Shown: in pieces, positions 37,513-44,886 of the stretch
Position numbering within the stretch: the stretch's first letter is position 1
Layout of the letters: every line of letters starts with the position of its first letter
From: UBA8389 sp942493385
Lineage (GTDB): Bacteria; Bacteroidota; Bacteroidia; Bacteroidales; UBA1402
Assembly: GCA_942493385.1 (NCBI GenBank)
Contig: OW818699.1
Coordinates: 3,658,001-3,722,000, forward strand
Direction of reading: 5' to 3'
Length of the DNA stretch: 64,000 bases
Position numbers and translations under genes: made by a program
The notes under the pieces: model-generated
The model's database searches: none
Told to the model about the DNA's origin: nothing
Seen by the model: the letters and a program-made list of their open reading frames with translations, nothing else

Positions 37513-38522
37513 AATCCAACTTTTGACAAATCCATTCCGTACGTCAACTGCAGCGAACTGCCAGACGCATGGTATTTGGCGAACGAAGCGCCCACTCGGG
37601 CATTCTTCACCTTCAACGAGAAACCGGCGGTGAAACCGGCAAAAGGAGTGCGCTGCGCAATGGCCAGCTCCGACAACCTTCTGTAATTATACCCCACGCT
37701 CAGCAAAAAATTGTCCGAAGGGACGAATTCCACACCCAGCAGCGTATGCTTGAATATCTTTTGCGCCAAATTCTCTCCATCCACGGCCGAACCGTCTGTA
37801 ATAGCCGCTTCAGCCAAATACGACGTGCTCAATTTCGTGAGATTCTGCACCGTCAACGTAAACCGAAGCGGCGCATGAGCAAATTTCTTACTCAATCCGA
37901 ATTGTACGTCCCAAGGCATCTTTTCGTAGGTTTGATCGTAAGCCACGACTTCAGCCCCCATATTTTTCAACACAAAACCGGCTGAAAACAAAATGGCAGG
38001 ATTGTTGTAATAAAGCCCCAAATCCACACCCAAACCGATGGACGTAAACTCATCCATCACCGAATAAATCATGCTCAGCGAGCCGCCTGCCCGCCAGTAC
38101 TGCGAAAGCTGCCAGGAATAGGCCCCGGTCAACGCCAAATCCCCTGCGTAGGTAGTACCCAACACATCGTTCTGCGCATTCGTCCAAAGCATTTCCCCGT
38201 AATTGATGTACCGAACCCCAGCCATCCACGCACTTCGGTCGTTGATTTTCCGCGTATAAGCGGCCGAACCCAACTGAATATCCGAAATGTAATTCATATA
38301 CCCTACCTCGATGCCGTTGCTCATTTCCGTGCTCAAAATGGCCGGATTGTGAAACACCAGGTTCAGGTCCTTTTCCTGCGACGAAACAGTGTTCCCACCA
38401 ACTCCAGAGGCCGAAACCGACGTGGGAAGATTCAGAAATGGATAAATTGTTTCACCGCTTTGTGCACGAACCATTCCGAAGAAGGGCATCAACAGGCAAA
38501 CAGACAAGAAAATACGAAGCAT
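37509..38522 (-). CDS. porQ: Type IX secretion protein PorQ
   Basis: About 337 residues from the ATG at 38522. Upstream ATGs in frame are less likely because a full -7 box (38554-38547) puts the transcript start near 38541. The chosen start opens with a signal peptide (MLRIFLSVCLLMPFFGMVRA). The body has the PorQ beginning YPFLNLPTSVSASGVGGNT followed by LNLVFHNPAIL, then a series of outer membrane beta-strands ending ASGSSLQLTYGMDLSKVGL. PorQ is an outer membrane component of the T9SS attachment complex with PorU, PorV and PorZ. Its neighbours cmk, ispH and pfkA are as I recall for other Bacteroidales. Confidence 0.88.
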   Translation of the reverse strand: MLRIFLSVCLLMPFFGMVRAQSGETIYPFLNLPTSVSASGVGGNTVSSQEKDLNLVFHNPAILSTEMSNGIEVGYMNYISDIQLGSAAYTRKINDRSAWMAGVRYINYGEMLWTNAQNDVLGTTYAGDLALTGAYSWQLSQYWRAGGSLSMIYSVMDEFTSIGLGVDLGLYYNNPAILFSAGFVLKNMGAEVVAYDQTYEKMPWDVQFGLSKKFAHAPLRFTLTVQNLTKLSTSYLAEAAITDGSAVDGENLAQKIFKHTLLGVEFVPSDNFLLSVGYNYRRLSELAIAQRTPFAGFTAGFSLKVKNARVGASFAKYHASGSSLQLTYGMDLSKVGL

Positions 38523-38546
38523 GAAGTACGGTTTCATTAGATGCAT

Positions 38547-38554
38547 CAAAGATA
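38547..38554 (-). promoter_or_regulatory. Bacteroidota -7 box for porQ-cmk-ispH
   Basis: On the minus strand this reads TATCTTTG, a full match to TAnnTTTG, 25 nt before the chosen porQ ATG. It decides the start against upstream in-frame codons. Confidence 0.55.
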
Positions 38555-38624
38555 CGGATTTTTTCAGCGAGAAAAGACTAACGCAAATTAACACTCAGTA
38601 TGGAGAAGCCTCCACAGAAAATAG

Positions 38625-38632
38625 TACTTTTG
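38625..38632 (+). promoter_or_regulatory. Bacteroidota -7 box for the tonB-like gene
   Basis: TACTTTTG, a full consensus match, 39 nt upstream of the ATG at 38671. It argues against starts further upstream in the same frame. It is back to back with the porQ promoter, making a divergent control region of about 150 bp. Confidence 0.55.
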
Positions 38633-38670
38633 TAGAACGGATTTTAACCCCGTTTGTTGTAAACACTAAG

Positions 38671-39462
38671 ATGAATCTCTATTCCAGCGATTGGTGCGAT
38701 CTCGTTTTTGAAGGCCGAAACAAAACATACGGCGCCTACGTCCTGCGAAGAACTGCCGTTCGCCGCCACATTTGGTCGTTCATCATCGTCGTGTTGTTTT
38801 TCGCATTCGTCGTTGTCATTCCCATCACCATCGACAACCTCCGATACGCCAACTACCAGCAACAAGAGGAATCCGTCATGGTAGACCAATACCAACTCCT
38901 CGATGCCATTCTGGAGGAAGAAATTCTGCCTGAACTCCAGAAACCGGCTATTCCCACGCCCACCGAGACCGCTCCCACCGTCATTTCAGCCGAACAAATA
39001 GCTCAGCGCATCAAACCCGACCTACTCAGCATTGTGGAAAACGTCGAACCCGAAAACGACCCTTACCTCCAAGAATTGTTGCAGGAAGAGAAGCTCGTCG
39101 AGGATAAAAAAGAGCCCGAAAAGGTAGAACCCGCCCCCGTCGACCACCAACTTTACACCGTTGTGGAAGAAATGCCATCTTTCCCAGGCGGTGAAGCCGG
39201 CTTGCTGGAATTCCTGAGCAAAAACCTCCGCTACCCCTACACGGCCAAAGCCAGCAAAATCGAAAACACAGTGATCTGCTGCTTTTTCATCGAAAAGGAT
39301 GGCTCCCTCAAATTGCCCACCGTCCTCCAATCTGCCAACCCCCTGCTCGACCGCGAAGCCATCCGAGTCCTCCAGACCCTGCCAAAATGGATTCCTGCCA
39401 AAAAACGCGGCCAACCCATCCGAGTCAAGTACATTTTACCGGTAAGTTTTCGTTTGAAATAA
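38671..39462 (+). CDS. TonB-family energy transducer
   Basis: 263 residues from the ATG at 38671, the start supported by the -7 box. The N-terminus WCDLVFEGRNKTYGAYVLRR is the usual cytosolic opening of Bacteroidota TonB. One membrane segment follows (IWSFIIVVLFFAFVVVIPIT, about residues 35-55). The periplasmic linker is rich in P, E and K. The C-terminal TonB domain (about 175-263) includes FPGGEAGLLEFLSKNLRYP and REAIRVLQTLPKWIPAKKRG. It would pass proton-motive energy to outer membrane transporters; ExbB/ExbD are not in the window. The gene is a single-cistron unit. Confidence 0.9.
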   Translation: MNLYSSDWCDLVFEGRNKTYGAYVLRRTAVRRHIWSFIIVVLFFAFVVVIPITIDNLRYANYQQQEESVMVDQYQLLDAILEEEILPELQKPAIPTPTETAPTVISAEQIAQRIKPDLLSIVENVEPENDPYLQELLQEEKLVEDKKEPEKVEPAPVDHQLYTVVEEMPSFPGGEAGLLEFLSKNLRYPYTAKASKIENTVICCFFIEKDGSLKLPTVLQSANPLLDREAIRVLQTLPKWIPAKKRGQPIRVKYILPVSFRLK

Positions 39463-39578
39463 CCCTTCCGACGGATGCAGCCAAAACTTCGCGGGCAAAG
39501 CCTTCGCAAGCTATCCATGGGCAAACCTCCCCTTTAACATTTTTTTTCACGAATGTTGTTTTCTATCAATTGATAATG

Positions 39579-39586
39579 TACTTTTG
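39579..39586 (+). promoter_or_regulatory. Bacteroidota -7 box for the polyprenyl synthase gene
   Basis: TACTTTTG, a full consensus match, ends 17 nt before the ATG at 39604. A T-rich stretch lies near the -33 position. Confidence 0.55.
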
Positions 39587-39603
39587 AAAAAATTTACATT
39601 CTT

Positions 39604-40614
39604 ATGCATACTTCGGATGAACTGTTGATATTGTTCAATCAGGCCCTCGATGAACTCCCGCTGGACAAAGCGCCAGCCCGCCTGTACGACCCCATCCGAT
39701 ACGTTCTGTCCATGGGCGGCAAACGCATCCGCCCCACCCTCTGCCTCATGGCCTGCGAACTCTTCTCGGACGAACCCGCCAAAGCCATGATTCCTGCCCT
39801 CGCCCTCGAAGTGTTCCACAACTTCACCCTCCTGCACGACGACATCATGGACAAAGCCCCCACCCGCCGCGGTATGGACTGCGTCCACCTCAAATGGGAC
39901 GAAAACGTAGCCATTCTTTCCGGCGACGCCATGCAAATCCTTTCCTACCAAATTCTGGGCAAAGCCTCTGCTGAACACCTCAAGCAATGCCTCCCCCTCT
40001 TTAGCCAGACCGCCCTCGAAGTCTGCGAAGGCCAACAATTCGACATGGATTTCGAAACCCAACCCAGCGTCACCTTGGCCGAATACCGCAACATGATCCA
40101 CCTCAAAACCGCCGTCCTCCTGGCCGCCAGCCTCAAAATGGGCGCCATCGCCGGCGGAGCAAGTTCTGTGGACGCCGATTTACTTTACGACTTCGGCATC
40201 AGCACCGGCCTCGCCTTCCAACTCAAAGACGACCTGCTCGACGTCTACGGCTGCCCCGAAACCTTTGGCAAACGCATCGGCGGCGACATCGCCTGCAACA
40301 AAAAGACCTTTATGCTCATCAACGCCCTCGACAAAGCCGACCCGGCAACGAGAGCAGAACTGGAGGGCTGGCTTTCCAAAACCACCAAAGCCGACCAAGA
40401 AAGCCCACTTTCCCAAACCTCCATCCTTGAAGGCGAAAAGATTTCCGCCGTCACCGCCATTTACAACAAGCTAAACATCAAGGAGTTGTGCATCCTTGAA
40501 ATGGAAAAACACCAAAAAAAGGCCTTCGAAGCCCTCGCCCGCGTTTCCGTCCCCGACAGCCGCAAGGCCAACCTAATCCAGCTCGCCAATGAGCTCACCG
40601 ACCGCGATAAATAG
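39604..40614 (+). CDS. Polyprenyl (trans-isoprenyl) diphosphate synthase
   Basis: 336 residues. It condenses IPP with allylic diphosphates. GGKRIRPTL is the IPP-binding motif. The first aspartate-rich motif is LLHDDIMDKAPTRRG (DDxxD) and the second is FQLKDDLLDVYG. GDAMQILSYQI and EGQQFDMDFE are further conserved stretches. The residues just before the first DDxxD are FTLL, small to medium, so product length (C15 to C20 or longer) cannot be fixed by eye. The enzyme uses the product of IspH encoded nearby. It is the first gene of a likely operon with the next two (21 bp, then a 4-base overlap). Confidence 0.92.
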   Translation: MHTSDELLILFNQALDELPLDKAPARLYDPIRYVLSMGGKRIRPTLCLMACELFSDEPAKAMIPALALEVFHNFTLLHDDIMDKAPTRRGMDCVHLKWDENVAILSGDAMQILSYQILGKASAEHLKQCLPLFSQTALEVCEGQQFDMDFETQPSVTLAEYRNMIHLKTAVLLAASLKMGAIAGGASSVDADLLYDFGISTGLAFQLKDDLLDVYGCPETFGKRIGGDIACNKKTFMLINALDKADPATRAELEGWLSKTTKADQESPLSQTSILEGEKISAVTAIYNKLNIKELCILEMEKHQKKAFEALARVSVPDSRKANLIQLANELTDRDK

Positions 40615-40635
40615 CACCAAAAACACACTCCTCCA

Positions 40636-41328
40636 ATGCCTTACAGACGCTTACCCAACACCGACCAAGCCCGCATCCGCTCCATGCAAACCGCCATCGA
40701 ACAATGTGGCCGCACCAACGTCCCCGACCTCGCCTTCAGCATTAAAACCAAAAACGAAGCCGAAGCCTTTCTTCCCGCCTTCGAATCCGCCCACCACGAG
40801 TACCTCATGTGCCTCGAAAAACAAGTAGCCGCCGGCAAAAAATACCAGTCCCAAATCAAAATGGCCCGCCTCTACATCTCCCACTTCATCCAAGTGCTCA
40901 ATTTCTCCGTGATCCGAAACGAAATCAAACCCGAACTCAAACGCCTCTACGGCCTCGAACCCAACAACTTCACCGTACCCGACCTCAACACCGAGCTCTC
41001 CCTCCTCAACTGGGGCGAACGCGTCGTTGCCGGTGAACAAGAACGCATCCGCTCCGGTGGCGCCCCCATCTACAACCCAGCCATTGCCAAAGTCCGCGTC
41101 CACTTCGACATCTTCAAAGACGGCGGCATCTCCCAAAAGACCCACCAACGCTCCACCAATCGCACCCTCGAAACCATCGCCACCCTCCGCAAAACCGCCG
41201 ACTCCATCATCCTCGACATCTGGAACCAAGTCGAAGACTACTACAAAAACCTCTCCGAACCGGTTCGTCGCGAGAAATGCGAAGCCTACGGCCTGCGCTA
41301 CTATTTCCGAAAAGGTGAGACTTCATGA
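40636..41328 (+). CDS. Conserved Bacteroidota protein of unknown function
   Basis: 230 residues, no signal peptide, cytoplasmic. It opens MPYRRLPNTDQARIRSMQTA, a beginning I have seen in uncharacterised Bacteroidota proteins. It is largely helical, with HFIQVLNFSVIRNEIKPELK in the middle and a C-terminal half that resembles a four-helix bundle (RTLETIATLRKTADSIILDI). No catalytic motif is evident. The stop overlaps the tatD start by 4 bases, so the two are coupled. Confidence 0.7.
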   Translation: MPYRRLPNTDQARIRSMQTAIEQCGRTNVPDLAFSIKTKNEAEAFLPAFESAHHEYLMCLEKQVAAGKKYQSQIKMARLYISHFIQVLNFSVIRNEIKPELKRLYGLEPNNFTVPDLNTELSLLNWGERVVAGEQERIRSGGAPIYNPAIAKVRVHFDIFKDGGISQKTHQRSTNRTLETIATLRKTADSIILDIWNQVEDYYKNLSEPVRREKCEAYGLRYYFRKGETS

Positions 41329-42164
41329 TTGACACCCACGCTCATTTATATCTCCCCGACTTCACCGCCGACCTCCCCACCGTCCTTTCCGACGCCCTAG
41401 CCTCCGGCGTCGACCAAATCTGGCTTCCCGCCATCGATTTCGAGAGCCTCACCGCCATGGAAACCCTCCGTGGCGCTTCAACTGTCAATACCAGTGCCAC
41501 CAGCACCCATACAACCAATTCAGCCACTACCCCTGGCACTCCTGTCCTCCGCCTCTTCGCCGGCCTCCACCCCTGCGACGTCAAATCCGACTACCTCACC
41601 CAACTCGCCAAGATCCAAACCGCCCTCGACTCTTTTAACAGCCCCGATTCCCCCTTCGGCCCCTACTCCGGCATCGGCGAAATCGGCCTCGACCTCTACT
41701 GGGACAAAACCTTCTTCGCCGAACAACAACACACCCTAGTAACCCAACTCGACTGGGCCCTCTCCCGCCACCAACCCGCCCTCATCCACGTCCGCGACGC
41801 CTTCGACGAAATCATGCCCCTCATCCGCCCCTACTACGGCCGCGGCCTCAAAGCCATCTTCCACAGCTTTGCCGGCACCCTCTCACAAGCATTGGAGCTA
41901 ACATCCGAAGGCTTTCTTCTCGGCATCAACGGCACCATCACCTACAAAAACTCCCTTCAAGCCCAATTCCTCTCCCAAGTCCCCTTATCCAGCCTAGTCA
42001 CCGAAACCGACGCCCCCTTCCTCACCCCCGTCCCCTTCCGCGGCAAACGCAACGAGCCCAAACACATCCCCCTCATCGTCTCCAAGCTGGCCGAAATCTA
42101 CTCCCTAACCCCTTCCGAAATCTCCACCATCACCACCACCACCGCCCTCAACCTCCTCACCTAA
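41325..42164 (+). CDS. tatD: TatD-family metal-dependent deoxyribonuclease
   Basis: 279 residues. The metal ligands are visible: IDTHAHLYLPDF (HxH), GEIGLDLYW (bridging Glu), ALIHVRDAFDE (His), IFHSFAG (His) and VTETDAPFLTP (Asp). The C-terminal region FRGKRNEPKHIPLI is the usual N-E-P-x-x-I/L tail. A short T/N/S-rich insertion lies near residues 45-60 (NTSATSTHTTNSATTPGT), which is unusual for the family. The family removes 3' nucleotides from DNA and may act in DNA quality control; that role is inferred. Confidence 0.92.
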   Translation: MIDTHAHLYLPDFTADLPTVLSDALASGVDQIWLPAIDFESLTAMETLRGASTVNTSATSTHTTNSATTPGTPVLRLFAGLHPCDVKSDYLTQLAKIQTALDSFNSPDSPFGPYSGIGEIGLDLYWDKTFFAEQQHTLVTQLDWALSRHQPALIHVRDAFDEIMPLIRPYYGRGLKAIFHSFAGTLSQALELTSEGFLLGINGTITYKNSLQAQFLSQVPLSSLVTETDAPFLTPVPFRGKRNEPKHIPLIVSKLAEIYSLTPSEISTITTTTALNLLT

Positions 42165-42260
42165 CTTTATTTTCACTTTCTTCCATCCACCCCCTTGCCC
42201 ATTCCCATTTTTTTCCTACTTTTGCATCCGCATTTGGAAACCCAACCGCCCCAAATACAA

Positions 42261-42348
42261 GGAGAGATGCTCGAGTGGTTGAAGAGGCACGCCTGGAAAG
42301 CGTGTGTACCTCTAAAGGGTACCGCGGGTTCGAATCCCGCTTTCTCCG
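42261..42348 (+). tRNA. tRNA-Ser(GGA)
   Basis: 88 bases folding as a class II tRNA. The acceptor stem GGAGAGA pairs with TTTCTCC (one G-T pair) with discriminator G. The anticodon loop CTGGAAA lies between CACGC and GCGTG and gives anticodon GGA. There is a long variable arm (GTACCTCTAAAGGGTAC), and the T arm is GCGGGTTCGAATCCCGC. The 3' CCA is not encoded. A large inverted-repeat element starts at its last base. Confidence 0.96.
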
Positions 42349-42483
42349 CAAACATTTTAATAGCAAAACGAACCGCAGGTTCGTAGCAGAAAACCTAGAA
42401 GGGAAAGTATCAAGCTCGCTTGTTTACTTTCCCTTCTAGGTTTTCTGCGTTGGCCTTTAGGCCTTTGCTATTAAAATGTTTGC
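42348..42483. repeat. 136-bp structured inverted-repeat element abutting tRNA-Ser
   Basis: The outer arms 42348-42367 and 42464-42483 are perfect 20-bp complements. Inside them are a 7-bp hairpin (42368-42384), a perfect 24-bp stem (42386-42409 with 42425-42448, loop 15 bases) and a 5-bp hairpin (42452-42463). All bases but a few are paired, giving a four-way junction shape in DNA or RNA. It may terminate tRNA transcription, but its complexity suggests a palindromic mobile element. The rest of the gap to 42534 shows no gene. Confidence 0.9.
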
Positions 42484-42534
42484 AGGTTCCCCCTCGAGGA
42501 TCGCGGCGCGAATGCGACGCAATTCCGCCTCAAC

Positions 42535-44016
42535 TCAATTCAAGATTCTTAAAAAACTCCTGTCGAGAATAATCTGATTATCAGATATTAATTGCTGAAA
42601 ACCCTTTTCGGTCAACCTGTATTTTTGTTTGCTGCTTTTTGGTTTGTCAGGGAGAGTCAGTTCGATAAAACCATCATCTATTGCCTGTTGAATATAAATC
42701 TTTCTAAAATTTTCTCTATCTGATAAATTCAATTTTGCTTGCAATTCCTGCCGGGAATGCTCCCCAGAAAAAACCTTTATCAACTCCTCGACTTGCGGGG
42801 TGACTTGCGGGGTGACTTGCGGGGTGACTTGCGGGGCAACTTGAGGGGTAACTTGAGGGGTGACTTGAGGGGTAACTTGGGGGGTAACTTGCGCGGTGAC
42901 TTGCGCGGTGACTTGCGCGGTGAAGTGAGTGGCGACTTGCCCAGCAGTGGGAAAAACCATCCTCATGAAGTTTTCCGTAAACCTAAAACACGTCCTATCA
43001 TAGTATTCCAGAATTCTCGGAACACCAGACCCCAGCTGCTCTACCAGCTCCAAATCTTTATATATCCGCATCAACTCCTTATTTCGCGGAATTGAAAATC
43101 CCTCAAAAAATTCCGTTTCTGTCATCCCCTCCGGCAAAGAACCCGGCGAAGTAATTTCAATCCTGTCGGAAAAAATCTCAAACTTCGGCGGCACTTCACG
43201 AGTAAAGTCATTATGTACAATAGCATTGATAACAGCTTCCCTTAGAGCTATCGAATTCCAAAACCGCTCATCTATTCGCTCTTTAGACGTAATCGTTGCC
43301 GCTGTCCTGTTTTCTAGCTCTAATTTATCCAAAACACTCTTAGTTGCTTTAATCAACGAACAAGACCCGTATTCGTTGCTTTCAATTAGATCCACTCGGC
43401 TTGTTCCTTTGTATTTTGCGACTTTAATGGACGTACTATTCTCATCTGCCAGCAAATAAGCCACATAATTAAGCGAACCCGATTCGGTGATTAACTCAAG
43501 GTTCCTCTTAAACTGTTTATTGAGCGGCTTACGTTTTTCATCATAATAAATACGAAGTTGCTCGAAACTCAAATCTTGCCGATGCGATTTTATCTTACCA
43601 ATGGAATTACGCACGCGGGTAGCGTATCGTTTGTCGATCATACCCTGCGGCATAGGTTCAGCCGCCGTTCCTGTTCGAATAAAGCAACCTTTTTCCGTCA
43701 TACCATATTTCTTTTTGAAATAAGGTTTTTCACTACCACTGGCAACGATAATTTTAATCAGCTCCTTATCTTCTATGTTTTCAGAAACCACATCGAACAA
43801 TCCCATGGCCGAAGGTGAGATATTGTGTCTGATGCGATCCTTGATTTTTAGCATATCACTGTCCAAATTAGAAACGCCAAGAACTTTCCCATCTTTATCG
43901 ATACCGATATAAATAAATCCACCTTCAGGATAATTCAAAAAAGCGATGACTTCTTTTTCAATATCCACATCGGCATTGAGTTCGCGTTTGTATTCTAGGC
44001 GGTTAGTTTCGGGCAT
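42535..44016 (-). CDS. AlbA_2 / HATPase_c_4-type protein with QVT tandem repeat
   Basis: About 493 residues from the ATG at 44016; a TTG three codons upstream is less likely. The N-terminal AlbA_2 domain reads ETNRLEYKRELNADVDIEKE and AFLNYPEGGFIYIGIDKDG. The HATPase-like centre contains REAVINAIVHNDFTRE, IFSDRIEITSPGSLPEG and VEQLGSGVPRILEYY. A stretch of about 11 tandem copies of the tetrapeptide (A/P)QVT follows (42790-42922), and then a winged-helix region (HSRQELQAKLNLSDRENFRK). The family is thought to be regulatory or defence-related; function is unproven. It is the first gene after the tRNA-Ser element and is similar in layout to the protein at 19842-21290. Confidence 0.82.
   Translation of the reverse strand: MPETNRLEYKRELNADVDIEKEVIAFLNYPEGGFIYIGIDKDGKVLGVSNLDSDMLKIKDRIRHNISPSAMGLFDVVSENIEDKELIKIIVASGSEKPYFKKKYGMTEKGCFIRTGTAAEPMPQGMIDKRYATRVRNSIGKIKSHRQDLSFEQLRIYYDEKRKPLNKQFKRNLELITESGSLNYVAYLLADENSTSIKVAKYKGTSRVDLIESNEYGSCSLIKATKSVLDKLELENRTAATITSKERIDERFWNSIALREAVINAIVHNDFTREVPPKFEIFSDRIEITSPGSLPEGMTETEFFEGFSIPRNKELMRIYKDLELVEQLGSGVPRILEYYDRTCFRFTENFMRMVFPTAGQVATHFTAQVTAQVTAQVTPQVTPQVTPQVTPQVAPQVTPQVTPQVTPQVEELIKVFSGEHSRQELQAKLNLSDRENFRKIYIQQAIDDGFIELTLPDKPKSSKQKYRLTEKGFQQLISDNQIILDRSFLRILN
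42790..42922. repeat. 12-bp tandem repeat inside the AlbA_2 gene
   Basis: About eleven copies of a 12-bp unit (GGGGTGACTTGC and variants) encode repeated PQVT or AQVT. The repeats differ by a few third-position and single-base changes in blocks, as slippage followed by drift would give. The length is a multiple of three, so the frame survives copy-number change. Confidence 0.9.
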
Positions 44017-44058
44017 AATCTTCAATGAATTGAATTTTTCAAGCCCAAATATCGTACA

Positions 44059-44534
44059 TTATTTAATATTATGCAAACTATTATTTATCTTTTTAGCAAA
44101 CTCAGGAAATCTTCTGAAATTGGTGATTTCAATAGCCAGTTGTTTGGCTGTAATAGTTATTGTAGGAAGGAAATCTGCCAAAGGTCTATTTTCGACTACA
44201 CCCAATTTGCGTTTCATATCACTGGTATTATTACCTCCAAACAATGCCCAGTCCCCTTTGCTTCTGATACGGGCAAAACCATGTCTGGCACTTCTTTACT
44301 CGCAACTTTGGGCATCGGTATCGTTTTGGTGACTTCAACGAAATGTTCGGAAACCGCTTCACCAGTGGTTTCGCAACTTTCCATAGCTTTATTTACTACA
44401 TTCAAAAAGTTTCGCCAATCGGCGTAACCCAACAATTCTTGCAATTCTCGAGCTAGCCAATATTCTATACCATCCTGCGCATAAGCTGATTCTTCGAATG
44501 ATTTGTTAAGTCTGGTGATAATTGCCTTTTCCAT
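44059..44534 (-). pseudogene. dinD-like gene, internally deleted and frameshifted
   Basis: The N-terminal part (from the ATG at 44534) matches DinD/BRO-type proteins: MEKAIITRLNKSFEESAYAQ, WLARELQELLGYADWRNF and TIPMPKVASKEVPDM. After about 44283 the frame changes and the C-terminal signature resumes in another frame: ARIRSKGDWALFGGNNTSDM and NRPLADFLPTITITAKQLAI. The middle third, including the usual RYACYLIAQNGD segment, is absent. The product would not be functional. It sits head to head with another broken gene. Confidence 0.75.
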
Positions 44535-44550
44535 AATTACCGTATATATC

Positions 44551-44784
44551 AATGGCTCTTACAATGCACCAACTGATAGTATTATTGAAGATATTTTCAT
44601 GCGTGCATCCCACCATTCGTATTTTATTCAAACCGTAGATGTCACATCCCATCTTCTGTACCGAAAGGATTACCCAAAAGGCAGTTTACGAAAATACAAT
44701 TTGGAAACACAGTTTGAAAAGCTAGAACCAATTTTGTTGAAAGAAGCAAACCGTGGAGACGCTTTAGGAGTGGTAAGAAAATAA
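44551..44784 (+). pseudogene. 3' remnant of a DUF3800-like gene
   Basis: This 78-codon frame lacks a proper start and reads like the C-terminus of DUF3800 proteins: SHHSYFIQTVDVTSHLLYRK, YPKGSLRKYNLETQFEKLEP and DALGVVRK. The 5' part is missing; the remnant abuts the start of the broken dinD gene. A strong terminator follows at 44789, as expected for a true gene end. The DUF3800 assignment is from memory of the motif and is moderate. Confidence 0.5.
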
Positions 44785-44788
44785 AAAA

Positions 44789-44814
44789 CCTCGGTTTTAC
44801 AACCGAGGATTTTT
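44789..44814 (+). terminator. Intrinsic terminator after the DUF3800-like remnant
   Basis: An 8-bp stem CCTCGGTT / AACCGAGG with loop TTAC is followed by ATTTTT. A-runs precede it, so it could work in both directions. Confidence 0.8.
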
Positions 44815-44886
44815 CGCGACCCCAATAGAACAAGCGGTTCTACCACGGTCGTCTTGTATGCAAATATACAAAATAAATCTAAATCG

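Noticed and set aside
38521..38670. Upstream start of the tonB-like gene at 38521
   Set aside because: This ATG overlaps the 5' end of porQ on the other strand and precedes the -7 box at 38625-38632; the ATG at 38671 gives the usual TonB N-terminus.
42348..42483. Integron attC site after tRNA-Ser
   Set aside because: The arms are perfect and lack the AAC/GTT ends and extrahelical base of attC; the layout is a junction of several hairpins.
42790..42922. CRISPR-like array
   Set aside because: The 12-bp units are contiguous with no spacers and encode a repeated tetrapeptide within a gene.
44642..44833. A 63-codon minus-strand frame overlapping the DUF3800-like remnant
   Set aside because: It is antisense to a better supported remnant and crosses the terminator hairpin.
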